From the NCBI GenBank assembly GCA_030609245.1, contig JAUWCP010000103.1, forward strand, positions 1-7,870: DNA of 7,870 nucleotides, read 5' to 3'. Position numbers and translations under genes: made by a program. The first letter of the stretch is position 1. Each line of letters starts with the position of its first letter. This DNA is from Hyphomicrobium sp. Its GTDB lineage: Bacteria; Pseudomonadota; Alphaproteobacteria; Rhizobiales; Hyphomicrobiaceae. The notes below the pieces were generated by a model, which was not told where the DNA came from, made no database searches, and saw only the letters and a program-made list of their open reading frames with translations. This document shows, piece by piece, positions 1 to 6,155 of the stretch.

Positions 1-192
1 GGGTTCTCCAACAAGCGATAGCGCATGATGTCTCTTCGAACCTGCAGCTTCACTGAGCTGATCGGCCGGCGCCCGCAAAGCTTGCGTCTCTATAGGAGCG
101 ATCTCCATTTGCGCCATCGCCGGAGCGAGGCCTAGGCCAAAACTTGCAATTGCTAACAGAAGACTTGCGGGGAGATCGAGGCGCAATAACAC
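1..192 (-). CDS. Secreted solute-binding protein, N-terminal fragment (probable ABC peptide-type SBP)
   Basis: This gene is cut by the left edge; only its first 64 codons are visible. Reading the minus strand from a GTG at 192-190 gives a frame with no stop to position 1. The first ~28 residues form a clear signal peptide: MLLRLDL, a hydrophobic core rich in Leu/Ala, then APAMA followed by Q, a good signal-peptidase I site. The visible mature part ends HHALSLVGEP, which resembles the start of family 5 (oligopeptide-type) periplasmic solute-binding proteins, where an H-[GA]-L-S-x-x-G motif precedes a K-Y-P segment. An in-frame TAA lies about 45 nt upstream of the GTG, and a strong Shine-Dalgarno AGGAAGG (202-208) sits 9 nt before it, so the GTG start is well supported. 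Secretion is certain from sequence; the SBP family is an inference from about ten residues. It follows the cytochrome gene on the same strand after 187 nt. Confidence 0.6.
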   Translation of the reverse strand, partial: MLLRLDLPASLLLAIASFGLGLAPAMAQMEIAPIETQALRAPADQLSEAAGSKRHHALSLVGEP

Positions 193-201
193 CAGAGCTA
201 T

Positions 202-208
202 CCTTCCT
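202..208 (-). promoter_or_regulatory. Ribosome binding site of the solute-binding protein gene
   Basis: The minus strand reads AGGAAGG, 9 nt before the GTG at 192-190. It decides the non-ATG start of the partial gene at the left edge, because no in-frame ATG precedes the signal peptide. Confidence 0.6.
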
Positions 209-337
209 CTTACGAGCTGTCCTTAGCGGCTATTGGAGGGAGTGGCACCAGGCAACTCGCCTCATGTAGCAAGCACAACCTTGGGCGTGCCCGATACGAT
301 CTACCAGCCACGCCGCTGAAAGCCGACCCAGCGTCGC

Positions 338-355
338 AAAATACGGCCCAGGCCG
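338..355 (-). terminator. Weak intrinsic terminator candidate after the cytochrome c gene
   Basis: On the minus strand, about 25 nt past the cytochrome stop codon, CGGC-CTGG-GCCG (355-344) can form a short GC hairpin and is followed by TATTTT. The stem is only 4-5 bp, so it is a marginal terminator. The rest of 193-379 holds no gene that I can see. Confidence 0.3.
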
Positions 356-379
356 CGAGTTAACTTGCTGTCATTTTGA

Positions 380-979
380 CTACGGAGCAGGCTTGCCGCC
401 CAAGGTGTTCAAATAAGACAGCAAATCCGCCACGTCGCTGACATCCGGGATTCCAGTGAAGATCATTTTGGTGCCCGGAACGGAGTCCTTCGGGTTGTGC
501 AGGAAGGCCGCAAGCTCGACCGGCGTCCAGTCGCTGCCCTTGGCCTTCATGGCCTCCGAATAAGTAAATCCCTCATGGCTCGCTTTCGCACGGCCGACAA
601 TCGCCCACAGATTGGGGCCGACCTTATTGGGGCCTCCCTCCTCGCCCGAATGACAGGCGACGCACTTTCTGAAGATCGTCTTGCCGTTGGCGATGTCCGC
701 ACCCGCCATCAATTGTACCGCCTCGACGGGGTCAAAGCCGGCTGGCAAATCGCCCTCCGGGACGCCCGGCAACGAGACGGGTGGCGGGACGGCTTCACCA
801 ACTCCGGGCTGCTCTTTTCCCGGCGCTGCCACCTCTGGCATGGGCAGCGTGTAGCCCGGCTTCTGCGGGCCTCGGTTCTCTTCGATGATTTGCAGAGCGG
901 TACGCGATCCAACGATAACAAGGAGTACGCAGAGCACGGCCCCAGCAATCTTGGAGAATTCGAAGGTATCCATGCCCAT
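380..979 (-). CDS. Membrane-anchored c-type cytochrome (cytochrome c552/CycM-like)
   Basis: This 199-residue protein is a mono-heme class I cytochrome c held in the cytoplasmic membrane by an uncleaved N-terminal helix, with the heme domain in the periplasm. Residues ~11-31 (IAGAVLCVLLVIVGSR...) form the single membrane segment. A Pro-rich linker follows (~40-80). The heme domain has CVACH at 106-110 (Cys106 and Cys109 thioether links, His110 axial), GPNLW at 121-125 and GTKM at 169-172, where Met172 is the likely sixth ligand. Proteins of this family pass electrons from the bc1 complex to terminal oxidases; that role is inferred from family. The start at 979 reads MGMDTFEFSK; relatives usually begin MDTFEF, so the ATG at 973 is an alternative. 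AAGG lies 9 nt upstream of the first ATG. The gene diverges from kdsB and has a plausible promoter at 1038-1065. In related alphaproteobacteria a cytochrome of this kind commonly faces kdsB-pheA. Confidence 0.93.
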   Translation of the reverse strand: MGMDTFEFSKIAGAVLCVLLVIVGSRTALQIIEENRGPQKPGYTLPMPEVAAPGKEQPGVGEAVPPPVSLPGVPEGDLPAGFDPVEAVQLMAGADIANGKTIFRKCVACHSGEEGGPNKVGPNLWAIVGRAKASHEGFTYSEAMKAKGSDWTPVELAAFLHNPKDSVPGTKMIFTGIPDVSDVADLLSYLNTLGGKPAP

Positions 980-1007
980 CCCATCGTGCCTTAGAGCTTC
1001 AGCGCCT

Positions 1008-1023
1008 CGGCCTCATGAGGCCG
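1008..1023. promoter_or_regulatory. Perfect 16-bp palindrome in the cytochrome c leader (operator candidate)
   Basis: CGGCCTCATGAGGCCG is an exact inverted repeat with no spacer, located 29 nt upstream of the cytochrome start and just downstream of its predicted transcription start. It could be a binding site for a dimeric regulator. As RNA it could form only a short hairpin, because the centre must act as the loop. No known operator consensus was recognised. Confidence 0.4.
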
Positions 1024-1037
1024 CACAATATGGCGCG

Positions 1038-1065
1038 ACTATAGAAATTCCGTCTTGGCTTGCAA
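1038..1065 (-). promoter_or_regulatory. Sigma-70-type promoter candidate for the cytochrome c gene
   Basis: On the minus strand a -35-like TTGCAA (1065-1060) and a -10-like TATAGT (1043-1038) are separated by 16 bp. Transcription would begin near 1031, leaving a leader of about 50 nt that contains the 16-bp palindrome at 1008-1023. TTGCAA is its own reverse complement, so it could also serve a plus-strand promoter toward kdsB with the weaker TCTAAG at 1082-1087, again at 16 bp. The plus-strand reading is speculative. Confidence 0.4.
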
Positions 1066-1130
1066 CAAACCTATGGTCCATTCTAAGAGCGATCGTCCGA
1101 GACCTATTGTCACCGGCGGTTAGCTGAGCT

Positions 1131-1135
1131 GAGGA
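1131..1135 (+). promoter_or_regulatory. Ribosome binding site deciding the TTG start of kdsB
   Basis: GAGGA lies 8 nt before the TTG at 1144. No in-frame ATG is near, and the conserved KdsB N-terminus (IVIPAR) begins six residues after this codon, so this site supports the rare TTG start. Confidence 0.6.
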
Positions 1136-1143
1136 CGAAAAAA

Positions 1144-1893
1144 TTGTCGAACGCCCTCATTGTGATTCCAGCACGAATGCAGGCGACGCGCCTGCCTGGC
1201 AAGCCGATGCTCAAAATCGCCGGCGAGCCGATGATCGTACACGTCTGGCGCCGCGCGATGGCCGCCGAATCTGGGCGTGTCGTTGTCGCGACAGACGCTG
1301 AGGCGGTCGTCGATGCTGTTCGTGAGGCCGGCGGAGAGGCGATCATGACACGCGCCGATCATGCCTCGGGCTCCGACAGGGTGTTCGAGGCGGTAAGCCA
1401 CGTCGACCCAGACGAGTACACCCAGTTCGTCGTGAACCTGCAAGGCGATCTGCCGACGCTCGAGCCGCATCTGATACGCGCATGCTTGGCACCCCTTGCC
1501 AAGAAAGGCCCGGACATCGTCACACTGGCTTGCGAAATCGTGGAGGAGGAGCGTACCAATCCCAACGTCGTCAAGGTGGTGGGCACGCCGCTTCCCCAAT
1601 CAGACCAGCTCCGCGCGCTCTATTTCACTCGTGCGAGTGCCCCCCATGGCGATGGGCCGCTCTATCATCACATCGGTATTTATGCGTACCGGCGGGCAGC
1701 GTTGGAGCGGTTCGTCACGCTCAAGCCCTCAACCCTGGAGAAGCGTGAAAAACTGGAGCAGTTAAGGGCGGTGGAGGCTGGCATGCGCATTGATGTCGCG
1801 ATCGTTGACACGGTTCCACTCGGTGTCGATACTCCCGCCGACCTTGAGCGGGCGCGTCGCCTACTCGAAAACGAAGACACACCCGCCAGTTGA
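1144..1893 (+). CDS. kdsB: 3-deoxy-manno-octulosonate cytidylyltransferase (CMP-Kdo synthetase)
   Basis: KdsB activates Kdo with CTP to give CMP-Kdo and pyrophosphate in the cytoplasm, supplying the sugar that links lipid A to core oligosaccharide in LPS. The 249-residue length fits the family. Visible hallmarks are the nucleotide-binding N-terminus VIPARMQATRLPGKP (7-21), HASGSDRV (73-80), NLQGDLP (98-104) with the Mg-binding Asp102, HHIGIYAYRR (175-184), STLEKREKLEQLRAVE (196-211) and VDTPADLE (228-235), whose Asp229 is the second metal ligand. GDLP in place of the enterobacterial GDEP is, as far as I recall, usual in alphaproteobacteria. Translation starts at a TTG supported by GAGGA 8 nt upstream. 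The gene probably heads a plus-strand transcript with pheA and the dehydrogenase. A weak plus-strand promoter may lie at 1060-1087, but no -10 there is convincing. Confidence 0.96.
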   Translation: MSNALIVIPARMQATRLPGKPMLKIAGEPMIVHVWRRAMAAESGRVVVATDAEAVVDAVREAGGEAIMTRADHASGSDRVFEAVSHVDPDEYTQFVVNLQGDLPTLEPHLIRACLAPLAKKGPDIVTLACEIVEEERTNPNVVKVVGTPLPQSDQLRALYFTRASAPHGDGPLYHHIGIYAYRRAALERFVTLKPSTLEKREKLEQLRAVEAGMRIDVAIVDTVPLGVDTPADLERARRLLENEDTPAS

Positions 1894-1934
1894 CGGCCGC
1901 ATACCACGTGCGGACCTGGCGCCTTTCACCCGCG

Positions 1935-2918
1935 ATGACCATGTCAAAATCTTCCCGCCATAGCAGCGCGGCGCCTCAGCGCGGCGGAGCTGTGACTGCG
2001 GCCGGAAACGATCCGGCCGCCACGAAAACCACGGGCGTGCGTATCGCCTATCAGGGTGAACCCGGCGCCAACTCGCACCTCGCCTGCCGCGAGGCCTATC
2101 CGGATCTAGACGCGCTCGCCTGCCCAACGTTTGAGGAAGTACTGCATGCGGTGAGATCCGGCGAGGCGCGTTACGCCATGATTCCCATCGAGAATTCTGT
2201 GGCGGGGCGAGTCGCCGACATTCACCATCTTCTCCCGGACGCCGACCTCTACATTGTCGGCGAGCACTTCCTGCGTGTGCGACACCAGCTTATGGCTGTC
2301 CCCGGTGCCGGTCTGAATTCGATCAAGCGCGTCTTGAGCCACACGCATGCGCTAGGCCAGTGCCGCAAGAAGCTGTCTGAGTTGGGCCTGGTTCCCGTGC
2401 CGGAGGCTGATACCGCCGGGTCAGCGCGCGTGGTGGCCGAAGCAAAAGACCCCGAACTTGCAGCCATCGCATCCAGTCTGGCAGCGGAAATCTATGGGCT
2501 CGACATCCTCGCAAGCGACGTTGAGGACGAGCTACACAACACAACGCGCTTCGTGATCCTTGCGGGCGAGCCCGACGACGCCGATCCCGGCAGCGGTCCC
2601 GTGATCACCACGTTCATCTTTCGTGTGCGCAATGTCCCCGCCGCGCTTTACAAGGCACTGGGTGGCTTTGCGACCAACGGCGTCAATATGATGAAGCTGG
2701 AGAGCTATCAGCTCGAAGGCACCTTCAACGCGACCATGTTCTATTCGGACATCGAGGGTCATCCCGCCGACCGTTTGGTGCGGCTCGCGCTGGAGGAGCT
2801 ATCGTTCTTCTCCAGCGAGGTGAAGGTACTTGGTACCTACCCTGCCAGCCCCTATCGCGCGAAGGCAGCACATCTTGCGGCGACGGGACAGATCCCCGTG
2901 AGCCGCCGCGGCAGATGA
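1935..2918 (+). CDS. pheA: Prephenate dehydratase
   Basis: This stand-alone prephenate dehydratase turns prephenate into phenylpyruvate, the committed step toward phenylalanine. From the ATG at 1935 it is 327 residues. There is no chorismate mutase domain. The catalytic domain (about 35-213) begins VRIAYQGEPGANSH and contains IPIENS (84-88 region), DTAGSAR, AAIASSLAAEIYGLDILA and the signature NTTRF (202-206), whose Thr is catalytic. A C-terminal ACT domain (about 223-303) contains VPAALYKALGGFATNGVN and KLESYQ; it should bind phenylalanine for feedback inhibition, although the classical ESRP motif reads ESYQ here. The start is uncertain. The frame is open back to a TTG at 1890 overlapping the kdsB stop, and ATGs lie at 1935 and 1941. 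None has a good Shine-Dalgarno, and the first ~30 residues are low-complexity and outside the conserved domain. The stop overlaps the next start by 4 nt. Confidence 0.95.
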   Translation: MTMSKSSRHSSAAPQRGGAVTAAGNDPAATKTTGVRIAYQGEPGANSHLACREAYPDLDALACPTFEEVLHAVRSGEARYAMIPIENSVAGRVADIHHLLPDADLYIVGEHFLRVRHQLMAVPGAGLNSIKRVLSHTHALGQCRKKLSELGLVPVPEADTAGSARVVAEAKDPELAAIASSLAAEIYGLDILASDVEDELHNTTRFVILAGEPDDADPGSGPVITTFIFRVRNVPAALYKALGGFATNGVNMMKLESYQLEGTFNATMFYSDIEGHPADRLVRLALEELSFFSSEVKVLGTYPASPYRAKAAHLAATGQIPVSRRGR

Positions 2919-3682
2919 GTCAGAATCAGCCCATGAAGCTTGAAGGCAAGGTTGCGATCGTGACGGGGGCGGCATCCGGCTTCGGCCGGGCGATCGCTGA
3001 GAGGTTCGCTCTGGAGGGCGCCAAGCTAGTGATGGCGGACATCAATGGCGAAGGCGTGAGCGAAGTTGCCTCTGGTTATGGCGACAACGCCATTGCCGTG
3101 ACTTGCGATGTTTCGCAAAAGGCAGACGTCGATGCCTTGGTCAGAGCTGCCGCGGAGGCGTTTGGGGGCGTTGACATCATGGTCAACAACGCCGGCATAA
3201 CCCATGCCAACCAACCGTTACTCGATGTAACGGAGGCCGAGTTCGATCGCATCTACGCCGTCAATGTTAAGTCGATCTATTTGGCGACGCTTGCAGTCGT
3301 TCCGCGCATGGAAAAGCGCGGCGGCGGCGTCATCATCAACACAGCCTCTACGGCAGGTGTTCGTCCGCGCCCCGGGCTTACCTGGTACAATGGCTCCAAG
3401 GGCGCGGTGATCACTTTGACAAAATCGATGGCAGTGGAGCTTGCGCCCAAGCAGATCCGCGTCAACGCGATCAACCCCGTAATGGGGGAGACGGGTCTTT
3501 TGACAAAATTCATGGGGCGGCCCGATACGCCGGAAAATCGCGCAAAGTTTATGTCGACGATTCCCTTGGGCCGATTGTCGCGCCCTCACGATATCGCCAA
3601 CGCGGCGCTCTTCCTCGCCGATCCGGCCTCGTCATTTATTACCGGCGTTGTGCTTGCGGTCGACGGCGGGCGCAGCGTATAG
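2915..3682 (+). CDS. Short-chain dehydrogenase/reductase, classical SDR family
   Basis: This 255-residue oxidoreductase has the Rossmann fold of the classical SDR family. The coenzyme motif TGAASGFG lies at 17-24. Asp42 at the end of the second strand (VMADIN) favours NAD(H) over NADP(H). NNAG lies at 91-94, and the catalytic set is Asn117, Ser145, Tyr158 and Lys162 (YNGSK). The C-terminus ITGVVLAVDGG is typical. Closest in style are 3-ketoacyl-ACP-reductase-like and glucose-1-dehydrogenase-like SDRs; the substrate cannot be read from sequence. The ATG shares ATGA with the pheA stop, suggesting translational coupling. An inner ATG at 2933 (MKLEGKVAIVTG) is an alternative start that would leave a short gap. 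Being last in kdsB-pheA-SDR does not itself prove a role in aromatic or LPS metabolism. Confidence 0.93.
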   Translation: MSQNQPMKLEGKVAIVTGAASGFGRAIAERFALEGAKLVMADINGEGVSEVASGYGDNAIAVTCDVSQKADVDALVRAAAEAFGGVDIMVNNAGITHANQPLLDVTEAEFDRIYAVNVKSIYLATLAVVPRMEKRGGGVIINTASTAGVRPRPGLTWYNGSKGAVITLTKSMAVELAPKQIRVNAINPVMGETGLLTKFMGRPDTPENRAKFMSTIPLGRLSRPHDIANAALFLADPASSFITGVVLAVDGGRSV

Positions 3683-3709
3683 CCTCAACAGGCTTGATTT
3701 GCCGTAGGG

Positions 3710-3738
3710 TTGTAAGGTGCCGCTCGACGCCCCATAAT
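3710..3738 (+). promoter_or_regulatory. Promoter of the SRP RNA gene
   Basis: A -35-like TTGTAA (3710-3715) and a -10-like CATAAT (3733-3738) are separated by exactly 17 bp. The expected start, 6-7 nt after the -10, falls at 3744-3746, which matches the 5' end of the SRP RNA stem deduced independently from base pairing. It lies 27 nt past the dehydrogenase stop, so the RNA has its own promoter. Confidence 0.65.
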
Positions 3739-3743
3739 CCGGC

Positions 3744-3840
3744 GGGGAGGTTGGCGGCGGACGCATCCCTCGCCAACCGGGTCAGGTCCGGAAGGAAGCA
3801 GCCCTAACGATCAGGACGCGGGTCGTCCGCCAGCCTCTCT
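3744..3840 (+). ncRNA. ffs: Signal recognition particle RNA, small bacterial (4.5S) type
   Basis: This RNA is the scaffold of the signal recognition particle; with Ffh it targets membrane and secreted proteins to FtsY. The invariant domain IV is plain: GTCAGGTCC, the GGAA tetraloop at 3790-3793 closed by TCC (3787-3789) and GGA (3794-3796), then AGCAGCCCTAAC, which forms the asymmetric internal loop bound by Ffh. The ends are defined by a terminal helix, 3747-3757 (GAGGTTGGCGG) with 3827-3837 (CCGCCAGCCTC), 11 pairs with one G-U, extendable with weaker pairs to 3744 and 3840. About 97 nt is the usual size of the short form without an Alu domain. Placement just before dnaX is common in bacteria. 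No T-rich terminator follows, so the exact 3' end is inferred. Confidence 0.93.
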
Positions 3841-3971
3841 TGATATTCGCTCACGGGTGCTCATCGGTTCGCATAGCCATGCGGCGCCTTCCGCGGGGGC
3901 GGCGCTCGCGCCGGGCCGCGCTCATGGCCAGGGGCCCAATGGGCCGGAATTCAGCGCGATATCTGTAAATC

Positions 3972-5771
3972 ATGGCGAAGAAGAAATCCGATAGCACAAA
4001 GAGCAAGACTGCTGGCGGCAAGGCAGCCAGCGATGCGCCTTATGTCGTGCTCGCGCGCAAATATCGGCCGCAGACCTTCGAAGATCTTATTGGCCAGGAT
4101 GCCATGGTCCAGACGCTGCGTAATGCGTTCGCGTCAGGGCGGATTGCGCAAGCCTATATGCTCACCGGCGTGCGGGGGGTGGGCAAGACCACAACGGCGC
4201 GCTTGATAGCCCGTGCGCTTAACTACAGCCGCGACGGCGCGCCTGACGAGCCCACCATCGATTTGACCGAACCGGGTCGCCACTGCGCGGATATTATGGA
4301 GAGCCGTCACCCGGATGTCGTCGAGATGGACGCGGCCTCTCACACCGGCGTCGACAATATTCGCGAGCTGATCGAGAGCGCGCGCTACAAGCCGCTGCTA
4401 GCGCGTACCAAGGTCTTCATCATCGATGAGGTCCACATGCTCTCCAAGGGCGCCTTCAATGCCCTTTTGAAGACGCTCGAGGAGCCACCAGAGCATGTGA
4501 AGTTCATCTTCGCCACGACGGAGATCCGCAAAGTCCCGGTGACGGTTTTATCGCGCTGTCAGCGCTTCGACTTGCGCCGGGTCGATGTGCCCGAGCTTGC
4601 AGCACACTTCCAAATGATCATCGCTAACGAGCGCGCAAAGGCGACGGATGATGCCGTGACGATCATTGCGCGCGCGGCGGAAGGTTCGGTGCGCGATGGT
4701 CTTTCGCTGCTCGATCAGGCCATTGCCATGGGACAGGGCCAAGTGACCGCCGAGACGGTGCGTGCCATGCTGGGCCTCGCCGATCGCGGTCGCATCTTCG
4801 ACCTTTTGGAGCATCTGTTCCGCGGTGACACCAAGGCCGCACTCGCAGAACTCGACGGCTTACATCAGGCAGGTGCGGAACCCGGCCAAATCCTTGCCGA
4901 CCTTGCCGAGGCCGTACATGCGGCTGCGCGGTGCAAGGCGGTGGGCCCAGATGCAGGGAGCGAAGGCTTGAGCGCGGAAGAGAAACGCCGCGCGCAAAGC
5001 TTGGCTGAGCGGCTTTCCACGCCGCTACTGTCACGTGCGTGGCAGATGTTGCTGAAGGGCTGGGAGGAGGCGGCGCGTGCACCCAATGCGCGCGCGGCGG
5101 CCGAAATGGTGTTGATCCGCCTGGCGCACACGGCTGATCTTCCCGCCCCCGACGAGGTGATCCGTTCGCTGGGCGGGCCTGGATCGCTCGCGCGAACGGG
5201 CGCGCAGGCCCCGCGCAGTGACAACGGCTCCTCCAGCGATCTGCCGCTCGGCAGCGCTGGCCGGGGTCCGTCTGCAGGTGCTTCAGGGGCGGATGTTTTC
5301 GATAAGCCTGCTAAGATGGATGATGAAGGGGAACCTATTTTTCTAGACGATGATCAGCCCGTCGGCGGCAAGCCGAATCCGGCATCGTTTGCCGAGGTAG
5401 TCGCCCTTGTCGGTGCGCACCGCGACGCAAAGCTCAAGGTTCATCTGGAAGATCACGTGAGTTTGGTAAAGTTCGACGCGGTCGCCGGCTCGATTGATAT
5501 ATTTCTATTGCCCGGCGCGCCGCCACAGATCGCCAATGAGCTACGCGAAAGGCTCAATTCCTGGACCGGGCGACGCTGGGTTGTGATGTTGTCGAAAACG
5601 GCGGGTGAACGAGCCATTGGCGACGTGCAGCGCGAACGCGAGGCCGCCGAGCTTGAGGCGCTCAAGGCGCACCCGGCCGTCAAGGCGGTGCTAGACGAGT
5701 TTCCTGACGCGAAGATCGCCGCCGTACGGCCATTGGTGAGGCCCAGCGAGGATGAGACAGGAACTGGGTAA
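3972..5771 (+). CDS. dnaX: DNA polymerase III subunit tau (clamp-loader ATPase)
   Basis: DnaX is the ATPase of the clamp loader that places the beta clamp on primed DNA and ties polymerase cores together. Of 599 residues, ~23-250 form the AAA+ module: ARKYRPQTFEDLIGQ (28-42), Walker A GVRGVGKT (66-73), Walker B FIIDEVH (149-155), sensor 1 ATTE (181-184), the SRC arginine-finger motif (194-196) and sensor 2 GSVRDGLSLLDQA (238-250). The collar domain runs to ~390. A poorly conserved linker (~395-468) precedes the C-terminal tau-specific region. Of the four zinc-binding cysteines usual after Walker A, only Cys105 remains (NYS for NC; PGRHC for CGxCxxC). No E. coli-type A-AAA-AAG slippery site is present, so a frameshifted gamma form is not indicated. 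The ATG at 3972 has no strong Shine-Dalgarno. The gene follows the SRP RNA by 131 nt and precedes ybaB by 50 nt, the conserved order. Confidence 0.97.
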   Translation: MAKKKSDSTKSKTAGGKAASDAPYVVLARKYRPQTFEDLIGQDAMVQTLRNAFASGRIAQAYMLTGVRGVGKTTTARLIARALNYSRDGAPDEPTIDLTEPGRHCADIMESRHPDVVEMDAASHTGVDNIRELIESARYKPLLARTKVFIIDEVHMLSKGAFNALLKTLEEPPEHVKFIFATTEIRKVPVTVLSRCQRFDLRRVDVPELAAHFQMIIANERAKATDDAVTIIARAAEGSVRDGLSLLDQAIAMGQGQVTAETVRAMLGLADRGRIFDLLEHLFRGDTKAALAELDGLHQAGAEPGQILADLAEAVHAAARCKAVGPDAGSEGLSAEEKRRAQSLAERLSTPLLSRAWQMLLKGWEEAARAPNARAAAEMVLIRLAHTADLPAPDEVIRSLGGPGSLARTGAQAPRSDNGSSSDLPLGSAGRGPSAGASGADVFDKPAKMDDEGEPIFLDDDQPVGGKPNPASFAEVVALVGAHRDAKLKVHLEDHVSLVKFDAVAGSIDIFLLPGAPPQIANELRERLNSWTGRRWVVMLSKTAGERAIGDVQREREAAELEALKAHPAVKAVLDEFPDAKIAAVRPLVRPSEDETGTG

Positions 5772-5810
5772 CGAGCGCACGCCGGGCGTTGGGCGTCCGG
5801 TAGGGTTGGA

Positions 5811-5815
5811 AAGGA
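5811..5815 (+). promoter_or_regulatory. Ribosome binding site of the YbaB gene
   Basis: AAGGA lies 6 nt before the ATG at 5822. It is the best Shine-Dalgarno in the dnaX-ybaB pair and gives the small second gene its own strong initiation site within the presumed shared transcript. Confidence 0.55.
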
Positions 5816-5821
5816 CGACTG

Positions 5822-6142
5822 ATGAAAGATCTTATGGGCGTGATGAAGCAGGTCGGCGAGATGCAAGCCCGGATGCAGCAAATGCAAGAGGAGCTTTCTG
5901 CATTGGAAATCGAGGGACAGGCGGGTGCGGGCCTCGTTAAAGTCACGCTCACCGGCAAGGGCGATATGAAAAAGGTGCAGATCGATACAAGTCTGATGAA
6001 GCCGGACGAAACAGAAATTCTGGAAGATCTGATCGTCGCCGCCACGCATGATGCCAAGGCTAAGGTCGAGACGCAGCTTCAAGCCAAGATGCAGGATATG
6101 ACGGGTGGTCTTCCGCTGCCGCCAGGCATGAAGTTATTTTGA
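5822..6142 (+). CDS. ybaB: YbaB/EbfC family nucleoid-associated protein
   Basis: This 106-residue protein belongs to the YbaB/EbfC family of small dimeric DNA-binding proteins that coat the nucleoid. The N-terminal helix is rich in Met and Gln (MKDLMGVMKQVGEMQARMQQ, residues 1-20) and continues as an amphipathic helix to ~32. Then come the beta region GLVKVTLTGKGDMKKVQIDTS (start ~37) and the acidic turn PDETEILEDLIVAATHDAKAK (start ~61), and the protein ends with the family-typical Gly/Pro/Met-rich tail (GGLPLPPGMKLF). The length is normal. It follows dnaX by 50 nt and has AAGGA 6 nt before the ATG, so it is probably cotranscribed with dnaX. The usual third partner recR is missing; the next gene is convergent and ends 13 nt away. 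Confidence 0.96.
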   Translation: MKDLMGVMKQVGEMQARMQQMQEELSALEIEGQAGAGLVKVTLTGKGDMKKVQIDTSLMKPDETEILEDLIVAATHDAKAKVETQLQAKMQDMTGGLPLPPGMKLF

Positions 6143-6155
6143 AGCTTCGCGCCGA

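Noticed and set aside
193..379. Hidden small gene or sRNA between the solute-binding protein and cytochrome genes
   Set aside because: No frame with a Shine-Dalgarno and no strong promoter-terminator pair was seen.
497..994. Open frame of 165 codons on the plus strand opposite the cytochrome gene
   Set aside because: It is fully antisense to a clear cytochrome c. Its product is Arg-rich without recognisable motifs, as expected for a high-GC shadow frame.
1120..1599. Open frame of 159 codons on the minus strand opposite kdsB
   Set aside because: It mirrors the kdsB coding sequence. The predicted protein has no coherent domain, and kdsB is unambiguous.
3933..3945. Short perfect hairpin GGCCC-AAT-GGGCC before dnaX, as a terminator
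   Set aside because: The stem is only 5 bp with a 3-nt loop, and no T-run follows. GC-rich sequence makes such hairpins frequent.
3972..5771. E. coli-type programmed frameshift site (A-AAA-AAG) in dnaX
   Set aside because: I scanned for it and found none. The only A-rich stretch is in the Lys codons at the very start, which is the wrong place.
5453..6082. Open frame of 209 codons on the minus strand across the end of dnaX and ybaB
   Set aside because: It spans two well-supported plus-strand genes and the gap between them. Its composition is that of a reverse-complement shadow.
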